A stretch of DNA of 16,682 nucleotides from Phycisphaerae bacterium (GCA_002690755.1 NZFT01000009.1:20882-37563); one strand, 5' to 3'; numbered from the stretch's first letter, positions 1-8,476 are shown. The notes: generated by a model from the letters alone, not told the origin. Translations and numbers: made by a program.

Positions 1-13
1 GGACGGGGGACCC

Positions 14-1255
14 ATGTTGAATCCCGTCTTCTGGATCCAGGGGATCGTCCTCGCGTTCTCGCAGATCCGCGCCAATCTCGGCCGGAGTCTGCTGACGGCG
101 CTCGGCATCATCGTGGGGGTGGCGAGCGTCACGGCGGTGATCGCGGCCCTGTCCGGACTCAAGACCAAGGTGCTCTCGGAGTTCGAGTCGTTCGGGGCGA
201 ACCGGCTGTTCATCTTTCCGGACCGTCCCGACGACATGCCAAAGAACGCCTACCCGTGGAAGGACGTGCGGCTCAAGCTCGAGGAGGTCGAGGCTATCGA
301 GGCCAACTGCCCGTCCATACGCAGCCTCACGCCCGTGACTTCGCTCGGCCTCAGTGCGCAGTACGGCGACCGCCTGATCGAGGGTCTCAACGTGACCGGC
401 ATCCGACCCGCGTGGCACGAGACCGAGAATCGGGCGGTGATCGCGGGTCGGCCCTTCAACTCGATCGACGAATCGAACGCCCGCCAGGTGTGCCTGTTGA
501 ACGAGGCGGCGATCGAGGAGCTCCGGCTCCGCCGCGATCCGGTCGGGTCGCACGTCCTGCTCGGCGGAAGACGGTATCTCGTGGTGGGAGTGGTGGAGAC
601 GATCCAGTCGACGATCCTCGGCATCAGCACCTCCCGGGCCGAGGTCTTCATACCGTTCGCGGTCGCGGCACGCCTCAAGGACGACGACTTCTTCTTCCGG
701 ATCTCGGCGATGATCGAGTCTCCGGACGTCGCGGGCGAGGCGATCAGCGAGGTCCGGTTCGTGCTTCGGAAGATGCGCGGACTCGGGCCCGGCGAGCCCG
801 ACACCTTCGAGGTCGCCGCCATCGACCAGTTCATCGACCAGTTCCGCGCCCTCGCGGCCGGCATCACCGCGATCGCCGGTGGGATCGTCGGGGTCAGTCT
901 TCTCGTTGGGGGCATCGGGATCATGAACATCATGCTCGTCTCCGTCAGCGAGCGGACCCGGGAGATCGGTCTTCGCAAGGCGGTGGGTGCGACGCCGTCG
1001 GCGATCCTGCTGCAGTTCCTTCTCGAAGCCGTGGTGCTCTGTCTGGTCGGTGGGGCGTTGGGGGTGGCGGCGGGGGAGACGATGGCTTTCGGACTCACCT
1101 TGATTCCGGACGCGGGCCTCGAGGAGGCGCACGTGCCGATGTGGGCCATCATCATGAGCTTCAGTTTCAGCGCTGCGGTGGGCGTGATCTTCGGGATGTT
1201 CCCCGCCATCAAGGCATCGCGGCTCGACCCGATCGAGGCGTTGCGACACGAATGA
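14..1255 (+). CDS. MacB/FtsX-family ABC transporter permease (no fused ATPase)
   Basis: This 413-residue protein is an inner-membrane permease of the MacB/FtsX type, which couples ATP hydrolysis by a partner ATPase to mechanical work on periplasmic or outer-membrane components. TM1 is at about residues 24-46 (RSLLTALGIIVGVASV, the MacB periplasmic-core start), followed by a large periplasmic domain (about 47-278) and three TM segments at about 280-308, 331-355 and 376-398. The signature SERTREIGLRKAVGAT (about 312-327) and the ending SRLDPIEALRHE are typical of the family. Unlike MacB it has no N-terminal ATPase, so the ATPase should be a separate gene, probably just upstream. The ATG at 14 is preceded by a GGGGGA motif, but the frame is open to the window edge, so a longer N-terminus is possible. 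It overlaps the next gene by ATGA, which indicates one operon with a TolC-like protein. The substrate cannot be told from sequence. Confidence 0.93.
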   Translation: MLNPVFWIQGIVLAFSQIRANLGRSLLTALGIIVGVASVTAVIAALSGLKTKVLSEFESFGANRLFIFPDRPDDMPKNAYPWKDVRLKLEEVEAIEANCPSIRSLTPVTSLGLSAQYGDRLIEGLNVTGIRPAWHETENRAVIAGRPFNSIDESNARQVCLLNEAAIEELRLRRDPVGSHVLLGGRRYLVVGVVETIQSTILGISTSRAEVFIPFAVAARLKDDDFFFRISAMIESPDVAGEAISEVRFVLRKMRGLGPGEPDTFEVAAIDQFIDQFRALAAGITAIAGGIVGVSLLVGGIGIMNIMLVSVSERTREIGLRKAVGATPSAILLQFLLEAVVLCLVGGALGVAAGETMAFGLTLIPDAGLEEAHVPMWAIIMSFSFSAAVGVIFGMFPAIKASRLDPIEALRHE

Positions 1256-2979
1256 ACCACACTCCGTTTCACATCCTCCTCCGCCGTCCTTCGAAGGTCC
1301 GCCTCGTGCTCGCCTCCACCCTCGGCCTGTTTCTTCTCGCGGGTTGCGACGGGATCTTCAAGCCGAAGACGCCGTACTGGCGTCCGGCTCCGAAGCAGGT
1401 CGGCGTCATCTCGGCGGTGGATCTCGCCACCCGCAGCACGGTTCCCCCGGAGGGGCCCGACGAGGCGATGGAGGCCGCGCTGGCGAATCGACTCCCGATC
1501 ACCACGTCGGCGGAATCAAGGACGATCGGGATCGCCGAAGTCCGTCGAGCCGTGATCGAAGGGAATCTCGAACTGCGCACCGAACTGGTCTCGCCCGAAA
1601 TCGCGCGGGCGAACCTGGGCGCCGAGGAGGCGAAGTTCGAGTCGACGCTCTTCGGGGGTTACACCCGGAACGATCAGGGCGTGGTCACCAGCCTCGAACA
1701 GGGCGAACCGACCAGCAGCGACGAGTTTCTCGCCGGAATCCGACTCCCGCTCGCGAGCGGAGGAACCATCACGGTCGACACTCTTGCGACGCAGAGCGAT
1801 CTCGGTTCGGGATTCCCCGGATCCCAGGTGGCGCCGTGGGAATCGAATCTTCGATTCTCGATCTCCCAGCCGCTGCTTCGCGGCGCGGGTGCGGTGAACA
1901 CCGCCTCGATCCGGATCGCGAAATGGAATCGTGATCTGGCCGATGCTCGTCTCAAGCTGGCGACCATCCGCATCCTCGCGGATGCCGACAAGGCCTACTG
2001 GCGTCTCTACGAGGCGTGGCGCGAACTCGAGGTGAGGAAGAGCCAGTACGAACGGGCCACCAGCCAGTTGGAGCGGGCCCAGCGGCGACTCGATGCGGGC
2101 GACGCCCCCGAGATCGACGTGATCCGGGCGCGAAGCGGCGTGGGAAGCACGCTCGAATCGATCATCCGGGCCGACGCGTCACTCCGACAACGCCAGCGAG
2201 CGCTCAAGCGATTGATGAATCTCGCGGATCTGCCGATCGGTTCCGAGACCGCGATCATCCCGGAGACCCGGCCGGCGCCGCTCCGCATCGAGCTTGACGG
2301 CGGTGAGCTTGCCGCCGAGGCGATCACCAATCGGATGGAGATGCTCGAACTGGAGATCCAGCTCGCGATCGACGCGACCACCGTCGACGTCCGTCGCAAC
2401 GAGGCGCTGCCGGTCTTCGCCTTCGACTACCGGTATTCGATCCAGGGGGACGATCAGACCTTCGACGCGGCGTACGGAGCGCTGGGTGATTCGGATACCC
2501 ACCGCATCGGCGTCAACGGCGAGATCCCGATCGGCAACGCCCAACGCGAGAACCGACTTTCCGCGGCGATCCTGCAGCGGGTCCAGCGTCTCGCGACCCG
2601 GGAGTCGCGGGGGCAGGCGATCGAGTCCGAGGTCTTCGATGCGCTCGACCGGCTTCGGCAGTCCTGGCAGTCGATCCTCGCGGCACGACTGGAGACGGTG
2701 CTCGCGGCTCGAACCGCGGTCGGCGAGGAGCGACAGTTCGAAGTCGGCATCCGCACCTCGACCGACGTGCTGGAGGCGCAGAGTCGTCTCGCCGACGCCC
2801 AGAGTCGGGAGGTGCAGGCGCTCGCCGCGTACCAGATCGCGCTCGTGGACATCGCCTTCGCGACCGGCACCCTGCTGGGCCAGTCGAAGGTCGAGTTCGG
2901 CGAATCCGACGATGGCGCGACCTCCGTACGCGAGGTTTCCGCGGATGCGGATGCCGCCTCCGTGGCCGGCGACGGCTGA
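1252..2979 (+). CDS. TolC-like outer-membrane efflux lipoprotein (OEP family)
   Basis: Outer-membrane channel component of a tripartite efflux or export system, 575 residues. The start ATG at 1252 overlaps the stop of the permease gene (ATGA); the same frame is open further upstream, but only this start gives a signal peptide. That signal peptide ends in a lipobox LLAGC, with the lipidated cysteine at residue 32. Two OEP repeats follow. The first contains the family hallmark SISQPLLRGAG (about 203-213) and a long helical region DKAYWRLYEAWRELEVRK. The second ends with RTSTDVLEAQSRLADAQ (about 501-517) and AYQIALVDIAFATGTLLG. Strand segments such as FGGYTRN and FAFDYRYSI fit the beta barrel. 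The C-terminal 25 or so residues are acidic and low in complexity. With the permease it implies a MacAB-TolC-like machine. It is more lipoprotein-like (NodT/OprM style) than E. coli TolC itself. Confidence 0.93.
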   Translation: MNHTPFHILLRRPSKVRLVLASTLGLFLLAGCDGIFKPKTPYWRPAPKQVGVISAVDLATRSTVPPEGPDEAMEAALANRLPITTSAESRTIGIAEVRRAVIEGNLELRTELVSPEIARANLGAEEAKFESTLFGGYTRNDQGVVTSLEQGEPTSSDEFLAGIRLPLASGGTITVDTLATQSDLGSGFPGSQVAPWESNLRFSISQPLLRGAGAVNTASIRIAKWNRDLADARLKLATIRILADADKAYWRLYEAWRELEVRKSQYERATSQLERAQRRLDAGDAPEIDVIRARSGVGSTLESIIRADASLRQRQRALKRLMNLADLPIGSETAIIPETRPAPLRIELDGGELAAEAITNRMEMLELEIQLAIDATTVDVRRNEALPVFAFDYRYSIQGDDQTFDAAYGALGDSDTHRIGVNGEIPIGNAQRENRLSAAILQRVQRLATRESRGQAIESEVFDALDRLRQSWQSILAARLETVLAARTAVGEERQFEVGIRTSTDVLEAQSRLADAQSREVQALAAYQIALVDIAFATGTLLGQSKVEFGESDDGATSVREVSADADAASVAGDG

Positions 2980-2984
2980 AGAAC

Positions 2985-3434
2985 TCAGTCCTTGGGATCG
3001 GTCCCCGCATCGTTTTCGACCACCCGCTCGGAGGCGATCGCGATCGCGGTGGAGGCGACGGCGCGAAGTCGGTCGTTCATGGCTTCATCTTCGGCCAGGC
3101 TTCGCAGCGCCTCGACGATCCGGTCGGTTCGCTGTCGCGAGATCCACACGCCGTGTCGGACCAGTCCCGCCGCGAGCGTGGCGGCGTAGTACCTCGCGGC
3201 CAGCCGCCGATCGGTGGAGTCCTCCCCGCCGAGTCGCAGCGTCTTGAAGCCAAGTTTCAGGAGCCGAAGGCGTTCGAGGTCCTCCGCGGAATCCGGAACG
3301 GGGTCGCAGATCGCCGCGACGGCGTTCCCGGTTCCCGGCGCGAGTTCGATCGCCAGCCAGTCGGCGGTGCTGCGTTCGGGTTCGGCGCCGATCGCGATCG
3401 CCCAACGCAGGGAATCGGTCAACGGGTCGGTCAT
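2985..3434 (-). CDS. Small helical protein coupled to an ECF-like sigma factor
   Basis: I do not recognise this 149-residue protein. It has no signal peptide, TM segment or cysteine-rich motif, and appears cytoplasmic and mostly helical. The central part (about 55-117), with RLRLLKLGFKTLRLGG, RRLAARYYAATLAAGLVRHG and TDRIVEALRSLAED, reads as amphipathic helices; the C-terminus is acidic. Its ATG at 3434 overlaps the TGA of the upstream sigma factor gene by four bases, so the two are almost certainly translated together. That arrangement is often used for a sigma factor and its regulator, but nothing in the sequence shows anti-sigma activity (no zinc HxxxCxxC motif). It is convergent with the TolC-like gene, with only five bases between the two stop codons. 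Confidence 0.72.
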   Translation of the reverse strand: MTDPLTDSLRWAIAIGAEPERSTADWLAIELAPGTGNAVAAICDPVPDSAEDLERLRLLKLGFKTLRLGGEDSTDRRLAARYYAATLAAGLVRHGVWISRQRTDRIVEALRSLAEDEAMNDRLRAVASTAIAIASERVVENDAGTDPKD

Positions 3435-4186
3435 GCGTCGGCCTGCGAAAGGAGGCGGAGCAGATCGCGGGCCTCCGAATCCACCTGATCGGGCGACGTC
3501 ACGGTCTCGCCGATCTCCTCGAGAATGGCTCGGCCGAGCGCCCGCTTCCCGTTCACGAGATAGGCCGCGGCCTGAGGCACGTCCCGGAGTCCGAGTGATT
3601 CGACCAGTGCCAGATACGGCGTGGGACCGGATCCGTCGAGCATCGGCCGGATGAGCCTCGCTTCAAGGATCCGCCATTCGGTCTCTCGATCAGCCTCCAG
3701 GAGGGACGAACGGACGGTCTCCACGGCCCGGCGGAGCAGGGTCGCGACCCAGTGACGGGTGAACGACCGCTCCGGCGTGTCCTGATCTCCGGAAGTCACC
3801 GCACCGGGGCCGGTCGCTTCGAGGGACGCCACGCGTCCCTCGGCGGGCCGTCGCTTGAGCGACGCCTCGCGTCGATGTCGATCCTTGAGGTAGTTTCCGA
3901 TGGACCGGAAGAGCAGGCCTCGGAATCGCCCACGATCACGGTCCGCGCTGCCGGCGAGATTTCGTTCGAGGATCACGTCGGCGACGAACCCCTGGACCAC
4001 GTCGGTCGCCTCGTGGGCGGAACTTCCAGTCGTCCGGACGTAGGCGAACAGCGGTGTCCAGTAGCGGCGCACCAGTCGATCGAGCGAGATCGAGCGCGAT
4101 GGAGAGTCGACCCGGCCTGCGTCGAGCACCATCGACCAGTCGGTCAGACTCTGATCCGGGCGAGATTGATGGGTTCCGTCCGTCAT
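3431..4186 (-). CDS. ECF-like RNA polymerase sigma factor, planctomycete type
   Basis: Probable sigma-70-family regulator directing RNA polymerase to a specific regulon. The N-terminal part contains TDWSMVLDAG, then LVRRYWTPLFAYVRTTG and EATDVVQGFVADVI, matching sigma region 2 of the sigma factors abundant in planctomycetes, which also carry the RGRFRGLLFRSIGNYLKDRHRR block seen here. The C-terminal part is a diverged region 4 (EWRILEARLIRPML ... LVNGKRALGRAIL) ending with the family tail ETVTSPDQVDSEARDLLRLL. I place the start at 4186 (MTDGTHQ), 15 residues before the conserved TDW; an in-frame ATG at 4252 would add 22 unconserved residues. Neither start has a strong ribosome-binding site. 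The gene lies 136 bases downstream of a membrane-protein gene on the same strand and overlaps the next gene by ATGA. The target promoters are unknown. Confidence 0.85.
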   Translation of the reverse strand: MTDGTHQSRPDQSLTDWSMVLDAGRVDSPSRSISLDRLVRRYWTPLFAYVRTTGSSAHEATDVVQGFVADVILERNLAGSADRDRGRFRGLLFRSIGNYLKDRHRREASLKRRPAEGRVASLEATGPGAVTSGDQDTPERSFTRHWVATLLRRAVETVRSSLLEADRETEWRILEARLIRPMLDGSGPTPYLALVESLGLRDVPQAAAYLVNGKRALGRAILEEIGETVTSPDQVDSEARDLLRLLSQADA

Positions 4187-4322
4187 GGATCGATCGACAT
4201 CCGAAGGCACGCGGGATTCCGCTGGGTGATGGCCGCTCGATGGAATACGCATTCGCGATGCGAATCGAGCGACGAAACGTCCGATTCCCTTCGATTCCCT
4301 CCCGGAAAGCCTCTGCGGGCCG

Positions 4323-5594
4323 TCAATCGAGACGGTTTTCGAGGGACCAGCCCGGCAGCCACAGGCCGCGGGAGGGCTCCTGCGGATCGCGGAGGACCCA
4401 GGTCTGCGGATTCGACTCCATCATTCTCCGGGCCTGCATGGCAGGCTGCGAGCCCATCTTCACCACGATCGGCTCATCCCCGTCGCGGGTCTCGATGGTG
4501 ACTTTGCTGATCGGATCCTCGTTCACGGTGGTGTCGGTTCGTTCGACCCCGGTCAACGTGCCGTCGATCGCGAGGCCGTGGACGATGAGTCTCCTCCGGA
4601 TCATCCGGTGTCGAAGGATGAACGCCGAGATCACGAGGGCGAGAAGCCCCACCGTCAGGAAGATGAGTGCTTCGGACTGGCCGCCGATCATCAGGACGGC
4701 GCCGATGCCGGCGAAGCACACGCCGAAAGCGGGGGCGATGGCCAGCGGCAGCGTGGTGCCACCCCATGCCTTGCGGGCGATCGGCCGGGGGACTTCCGTC
4801 CTCGGAGTCGACGCCACCCGAAAGTCATCGAGCATCTCGCTGGTGATGAGGATCTTCGCGATCTGGCGTCCGACGAATCCACCTTTCTCGGTGATGTTTC
4901 GAATCGACTCCTCGGCGTAGGTTCCCTCGACGGCATCCGCGGCACGTCGGCCGACGTCGGGATCGTCGACGATCGGGCCGGCGGCGATGAGTGCATCCTC
5001 GAGCAGGGTGCGCGCGGCGGCTTCATCCAGCCGATGGTCGTGGTTCCTTCCAAACGTCAGTTCGCCGACGCCGTCGGTGCCGACGGTGCTTCGGCGTCCG
5101 GACGATCCGTCGACGCCGCGCCGCGATGCGAGGACGCCACGGCCGCTGAACTTCAGGTGGAGATCGCCCACGGCGAGGATCGAGTCGATCGCGTCGCGTC
5201 CGAGGAGCGCCCGGACGGACTCGGCGTTCGTGGTCATCAACTTGTATCGCGCGGAGAAATCTGGTTCACCCTCCAGTTCCAGCGTGGGAAGACCGAGCAT
5301 CGACGTGAGCATTCCCAGGACCTTCTCGCCGAAACCATCGTCCGGACGAAGCTCGAATTCGGGGAGCGTCGTCTTCGGTCGATGAAGGAACACGATGGTG
5401 TGCATGACCCCGTGGCCCGGGCCGTCCGTGTCGTGTTCGTACCATTCGACGTCGACGAGGATGTCGCAGCCGAGTCCATGCTCGAGGACCCGGGCGGTTC
5501 CGAATCGGACGTCCGCCTCGTCGAAGTGGTGCTGCAGTTCGGCGAGGGCCTGCTCGGGAATCTCGCGTTCGCTGAAATCTTCGAGGTTCATCAT
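4323..5594 (-). CDS. Two-TM membrane protein with DUF3137-like N-terminal region
   Basis: A 423-residue protein without a signal peptide. The N-terminal half contains the pattern LPEFELRPDDGFG ... LEGEPDFSARYKLMTT ... AESVRALLGRDAIDSIL (about 78-140), which resembles DUF3137-type proteins (FxLRPE, FxxRYxL, AVRxLF); this is my recall of the family and not a search. Two adjacent TM helices lie at about 279-303 and 309-327. After the basic turn RHRMIRRR, the C-terminal 90 residues are a beta-rich soluble segment (LAIDGTLTGVERTDTTVNEDP ... VVKMGSQPAMQARRMM), reminiscent of DUF3592-like domains. The start is one of two adjacent ATGs (5594 and 5591), with GGAG a few bases upstream. Function is unknown; it probably senses or binds something at the membrane. 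It precedes the sigma factor on the same strand with 136 bases between them, so co-transcription is possible. Confidence 0.8.
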   Translation of the reverse strand: MMNLEDFSEREIPEQALAELQHHFDEADVRFGTARVLEHGLGCDILVDVEWYEHDTDGPGHGVMHTIVFLHRPKTTLPEFELRPDDGFGEKVLGMLTSMLGLPTLELEGEPDFSARYKLMTTNAESVRALLGRDAIDSILAVGDLHLKFSGRGVLASRRGVDGSSGRRSTVGTDGVGELTFGRNHDHRLDEAAARTLLEDALIAAGPIVDDPDVGRRAADAVEGTYAEESIRNITEKGGFVGRQIAKILITSEMLDDFRVASTPRTEVPRPIARKAWGGTTLPLAIAPAFGVCFAGIGAVLMIGGQSEALIFLTVGLLALVISAFILRHRMIRRRLIVHGLAIDGTLTGVERTDTTVNEDPISKVTIETRDGDEPIVVKMGSQPAMQARRMMESNPQTWVLRDPQEPSRGLWLPGWSLENRLD

Positions 5595-5672
5595 TCGGCT
5601 CCGCTTCGGTGGGTGTGGTTCCAAGGCGGATGGGGTCGCCGATGCACGAATGGGAACGGTTGCGCCGGGACG

Positions 5673-5678
5673 ATTATA
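5673..5678 (-). promoter_or_regulatory. Candidate -10 element (TATAAT) for the 4323-5594 gene
   Basis: The minus strand reads a perfect TATAAT here, in otherwise very GC-rich DNA, about 79 bases upstream of the start codon at 5594. No convincing -35 hexamer lies 16-18 bases further upstream (the sequence there is GC-rich). The match is striking for the local composition, but this is a single-box prediction. Confidence 0.3.
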
Positions 5679-5818
5679 GGTACGGGGCCGCCCGGGGCCG
5701 GAATCCGCGGTCTGCACGCGCCCCCGGGGATCGCCGTCTCTCGTGGGTCCTCGTCGATTCCCGCGCGGCCGAGGCCACGGCTCATCTTTTCCACGATCGG
5801 CATCCGGCCCGACCGGAG

Positions 5819-6058
5819 ATGTCGTACCGTACGGCGATGATGCAGGATGAAAAGAAAGAACGTCGTCGACGGGCCCGCAACGTCGCCTGGCTCGTCGGTT
5901 TCGGACTCCTCGGCGTGAACATCCTCGTCGGCGTCCCGAACTGTTCGGGCACCGGTGAGGGGACCGGGTCGGACGGCAAGGCCGACACCGCGGGACCAGC
6001 GCCCGCGCCCATCCCCGTCGGAGACGAATCGGCCTCGTCCGGGGGCCGGTCCGACTGA
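5819..6058 (+). CDS. Small membrane-anchored protein, unknown function
   Basis: An ORF of 79 residues whose codon choice is strongly G/C at third positions, like the neighbouring genes. It begins with a basic stretch (EKKERRRRARN), then one hydrophobic segment (about 22-39, VAWLVGFGLLGVNILVGV), followed by a Cys, and a Gly/Ala/Pro/Ser-rich, acidic tail. The positive-inside pattern suggests a single-pass protein with the tail outside, or a signal-anchor. The start is uncertain: ATG at 5819 has a GGAG motif too close to it, while the ATG pair at 5837/5840 has no clear ribosome-binding site. It ends 24 bases before the convergent lactate dehydrogenase gene. I recognise no family. Confidence 0.5.
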   Translation: MSYRTAMMQDEKKERRRRARNVAWLVGFGLLGVNILVGVPNCSGTGEGTGSDGKADTAGPAPAPIPVGDESASSGGRSD

Positions 6059-6082
6059 GCGACGTCCTCGTCGTCGTTTCCG

Positions 6083-7783
6083 TCAGGCCCAGTGCTTCTT
6101 CCGGCTGGTCTTCCCGATCCCCGGGTTGAGCGAGTTCGTGGGGTCGAGCGAGCGATAGAACCCTCGCAGGGTTTCGTTGGCGGTGTACTCGTGTCCGACG
6201 TTGTGCTCGGCGGGGTACTGCGCTCCCCGCGCGTCGTAGGTCGCCAGCAGCCGCGCCCGAAGCGCTTCCGCGTCGACGCCCTTCTTCACCACGTAATTCT
6301 GATGGAGCACGTGGCAGAAGAGGTGGCCGTAGTACAGCTTCAACTCGAGCTGCTCCTCGATGTCCGGAGGCAGCGTCTCGAACCACTGCCGCTCGTTCCG
6401 GGGGAAGGCGATGTCCATCGTCATCATCCCCCCGAGACGCTTGCGGTTGACCGCGTGGAAGCGACCGAGGGTGGTACCCGCCACGAATCGATGCAGAATC
6501 GCACGCTTCGCCTCCTTGGGCGTGCATTCGAAGAAGTCGCCGTCCTCGGTTCGGAAGAGTTTCTCGAAGTACGTTCGCGCCTCCTCCACGCCGTCATCGG
6601 CCATTTCGATGACCCAGTGGTGTTCGAAGCGATCGCGGTACGCCTCCATCCTGCGGGGCAGGTGGTTCGGCCAGCAATGGCTCAGGAACTGCATCAGCAG
6701 GTCGGTGAACTTCTCGGGCAGGAACCGGGTCCGGCGGGCGATCCGATCGGTGAATCGACGGAGCGCAAAGAGCTTGGGGATGAAGTTCGGTCCGAGCCGA
6801 TCGATGACCAGAAAGGTGTCCTTGCCGTACTTCTTGGTGGCGTCGTAGCACTCCCGGTGGATGTACTCGCCGGACACGGGCAGATTGCTGAAGGTCGAGA
6901 GCACGTCGCGGCGGATCCGCCAGAACACGTCCGGGTCGTTGCTTCCGACGTAGAAGACCTTCTTTTCGCGGGGGATCGGGAAGGTGTCCAGCCGGACCGC
7001 GAAGACCGCGAGCTTCCCGGCGCACCCGGACGACTCGTGCAGCCGCCGGCCGTCGGCGTTGTAGCGGGCGGGCTCGTCGGATTCGACGTCGCGAACCCGT
7101 TCGTGGTACTCGTCGTCCGAGGCGAGCTTGTTCGGGAATTCGACGTCGCCCTCCGTGTAGTTGCCTTCCTGGAGGTTGCGGAGAATCTCCTCGGGTGATT
7201 CTCCGAGTCGGATCCCGAGCTCGTTCACCAGTTCGATGCCGCCGTCCTCTCCGATCCGGGCGAACAGTGACATCTCGGTGTAGGCCGGTCCACGCTGGAC
7301 GAGTGCGCCGCCGGAGTTGTTGCAGATGCCGCCGACGATCGACGCGCCGATGCAGGAGGACCCGATCACCGAGTGGGGTTCCCGGCCGTAGGGCTCGAGG
7401 ATCGTCTCGAGTCCGAAGAGCGTGCTTCCCGCGAAGCCGATGATCTGGCGACCCTCGTCGATGATCTGGATGTCCGGGATGAGCATGGTGTTGACCACCA
7501 CCACCTCCCGGTCGTAGTCGTCACCGTCGGGAGTCGATCCACCGGTGAGCCCGGTGTTGGCGGCCTGCATCACGACGATCGTGTCGGCTTCGACGCAGGC
7601 GACCAGCACCCGCCAGAGCTCCACGAGCGACGCGGGCCGGGCGACGGCGAGGGCGGGGCCGGCGCCGAAGCGGAAGCCGGTGCAGAAGGGATCCTTGCGG
7701 CTTGGATCGGTGAGGAGGTTGCGCTCACCGACCACCGTCTTCAGTTTCGCGAGGAGGTGATCCGGGGACGGGCTGGTCTTCAT
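6083..7783 (-). CDS. dld: D-lactate dehydrogenase (quinone), FAD-dependent
   Basis: Membrane-associated flavoenzyme that oxidises D-lactate to pyruvate and passes electrons to quinone. The 566-residue protein has nearly the same length as E. coli Dld. The N-terminal FAD-binding (PCMH/VAO-type) domain shows AANTGLTGGSTPDGDDYDR (about 74-92) and IGSSCIGASIVGGICNNSGGA at about 140-160, followed by LVQRGPAYTE. The Dld-specific C-terminal membrane and substrate part follows, with EYIHRECYD, FLSHCWPNHLPRRMEAY, and the end AEHNVGHEY (525-533) plus DPTNSLNPGIGKTSR. The start ATG at 7783 gives the expected N-terminus (LLAKLKTVVGERNLLTDP); the frame is open upstream but that part is Arg/Pro-rich and not Dld-like. 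It stands alone, divergent from a membrane-protein gene with 211 bases between them. The enzyme suggests that D-lactate, either taken up or made internally, can feed the respiratory chain. Confidence 0.95.
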   Translation of the reverse strand: MKTSPSPDHLLAKLKTVVGERNLLTDPSRKDPFCTGFRFGAGPALAVARPASLVELWRVLVACVEADTIVVMQAANTGLTGGSTPDGDDYDREVVVVNTMLIPDIQIIDEGRQIIGFAGSTLFGLETILEPYGREPHSVIGSSCIGASIVGGICNNSGGALVQRGPAYTEMSLFARIGEDGGIELVNELGIRLGESPEEILRNLQEGNYTEGDVEFPNKLASDDEYHERVRDVESDEPARYNADGRRLHESSGCAGKLAVFAVRLDTFPIPREKKVFYVGSNDPDVFWRIRRDVLSTFSNLPVSGEYIHRECYDATKKYGKDTFLVIDRLGPNFIPKLFALRRFTDRIARRTRFLPEKFTDLLMQFLSHCWPNHLPRRMEAYRDRFEHHWVIEMADDGVEEARTYFEKLFRTEDGDFFECTPKEAKRAILHRFVAGTTLGRFHAVNRKRLGGMMTMDIAFPRNERQWFETLPPDIEEQLELKLYYGHLFCHVLHQNYVVKKGVDAEALRARLLATYDARGAQYPAEHNVGHEYTANETLRGFYRSLDPTNSLNPGIGKTSRKKHWA

Positions 7784-7994
7784 CGGGGATTCCGTGATCG
7801 TGGTCGGGCGACGGTGCCTCGGCTGGGGATGATATTCGGGGACATTCGGCTCGGGAGGAATCGGGAACGCTCGCGGGTTCGAATCCGGTCTTCGACGGGC
7901 CTCCGGTCGGAAATGCACATCCGAAGGCGGGGCTCGGCGTGCCCGTCGGCACGCAGGCTTCCTCGAACCCCATCGCCCCCCAGGATTCATCGAC

Positions 7995-8381
7995 ATGCCT
8001 CCGCTCTTCCTCCCTGTCCTCGTCGGCTGGTGCGCCATCTGGTCCGTGTTCGCGGGCGTCGGCTTCCTCTACGGACTCCGATGCACCCGCGGCCCCGAAA
8101 GTCGGCGGTGGTGGACCGGGTTCTGGAGCATGAACATCTTCTGGATCGCCGTGGACCTCGCCATCGTGGTCTGGGCCCTGTTGGACCCGATCACCGAAGT
8201 CGAGGAGTTCCGAAAGGTCCTCGCGATCAACGGTGGCCTGGACGTCGCCTACCTCGTCACCGGGGTGATCCTCGCGACCCGCCGGGATCCGCTTCCGCGG
8301 GGATTCGGCGCGGCGATCCTGGCGCAGGGCGGGTTCCTGCTCGTCCTCGACGCCGGATGGTGGCTGGCGCTGGCCGGGTGA
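7995..8381 (+). CDS. Four-TM small membrane protein
   Basis: A 128-residue integral membrane protein with four hydrophobic helices at about 5-27, 40-63, 80-96 and 103-127. The second contains FWSMNIFWIAVDLAIVVWALLD. The pattern of a short loop, a MN-W motif and paired helices resembles DUF6992-like membrane proteins, but this is a recollection and not a demonstrated match. The ATG at 7995 has an AGGA motif about nine bases upstream. It is divergent from dld and the 211-base intergenic region presumably holds both promoters; I find no confident hexamers there. Function is unknown. Confidence 0.72.
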   Translation: MPPLFLPVLVGWCAIWSVFAGVGFLYGLRCTRGPESRRWWTGFWSMNIFWIAVDLAIVVWALLDPITEVEEFRKVLAINGGLDVAYLVTGVILATRRDPLPRGFGAAILAQGGFLLVLDAGWWLALAG

Positions 8382-8476
8382 TGCCCGGCACGGATCGCGG
8401 GCATCGGAATCTCGGGGCATCGGGACCGAACCGCAGGGGAAGCCCACGGGAGGAACCGTGATGCGCCGCGAATGCC

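Noticed and set aside
256..1251. Long open upstream extension of the TolC-like frame across the permease gene
   Set aside because: The permease frame there has clear family motifs; the extension is Arg/Gly-rich, and the ATG at 1252 gives a proper lipoprotein signal peptide.
5595..6527. Long N-terminal extension of the 4323-5594 frame into the dld region
   Set aside because: It lies in another frame of the well-supported dld gene on the same strand and is Arg/Pro-rich; it is a by-product of high GC.
7874..7900. GGGTTCGAATCCGG resembling a tRNA T-arm on the plus strand
   Set aside because: The flanking 5-bp stem does not pair well and no acceptor, D or anticodon arms are present.
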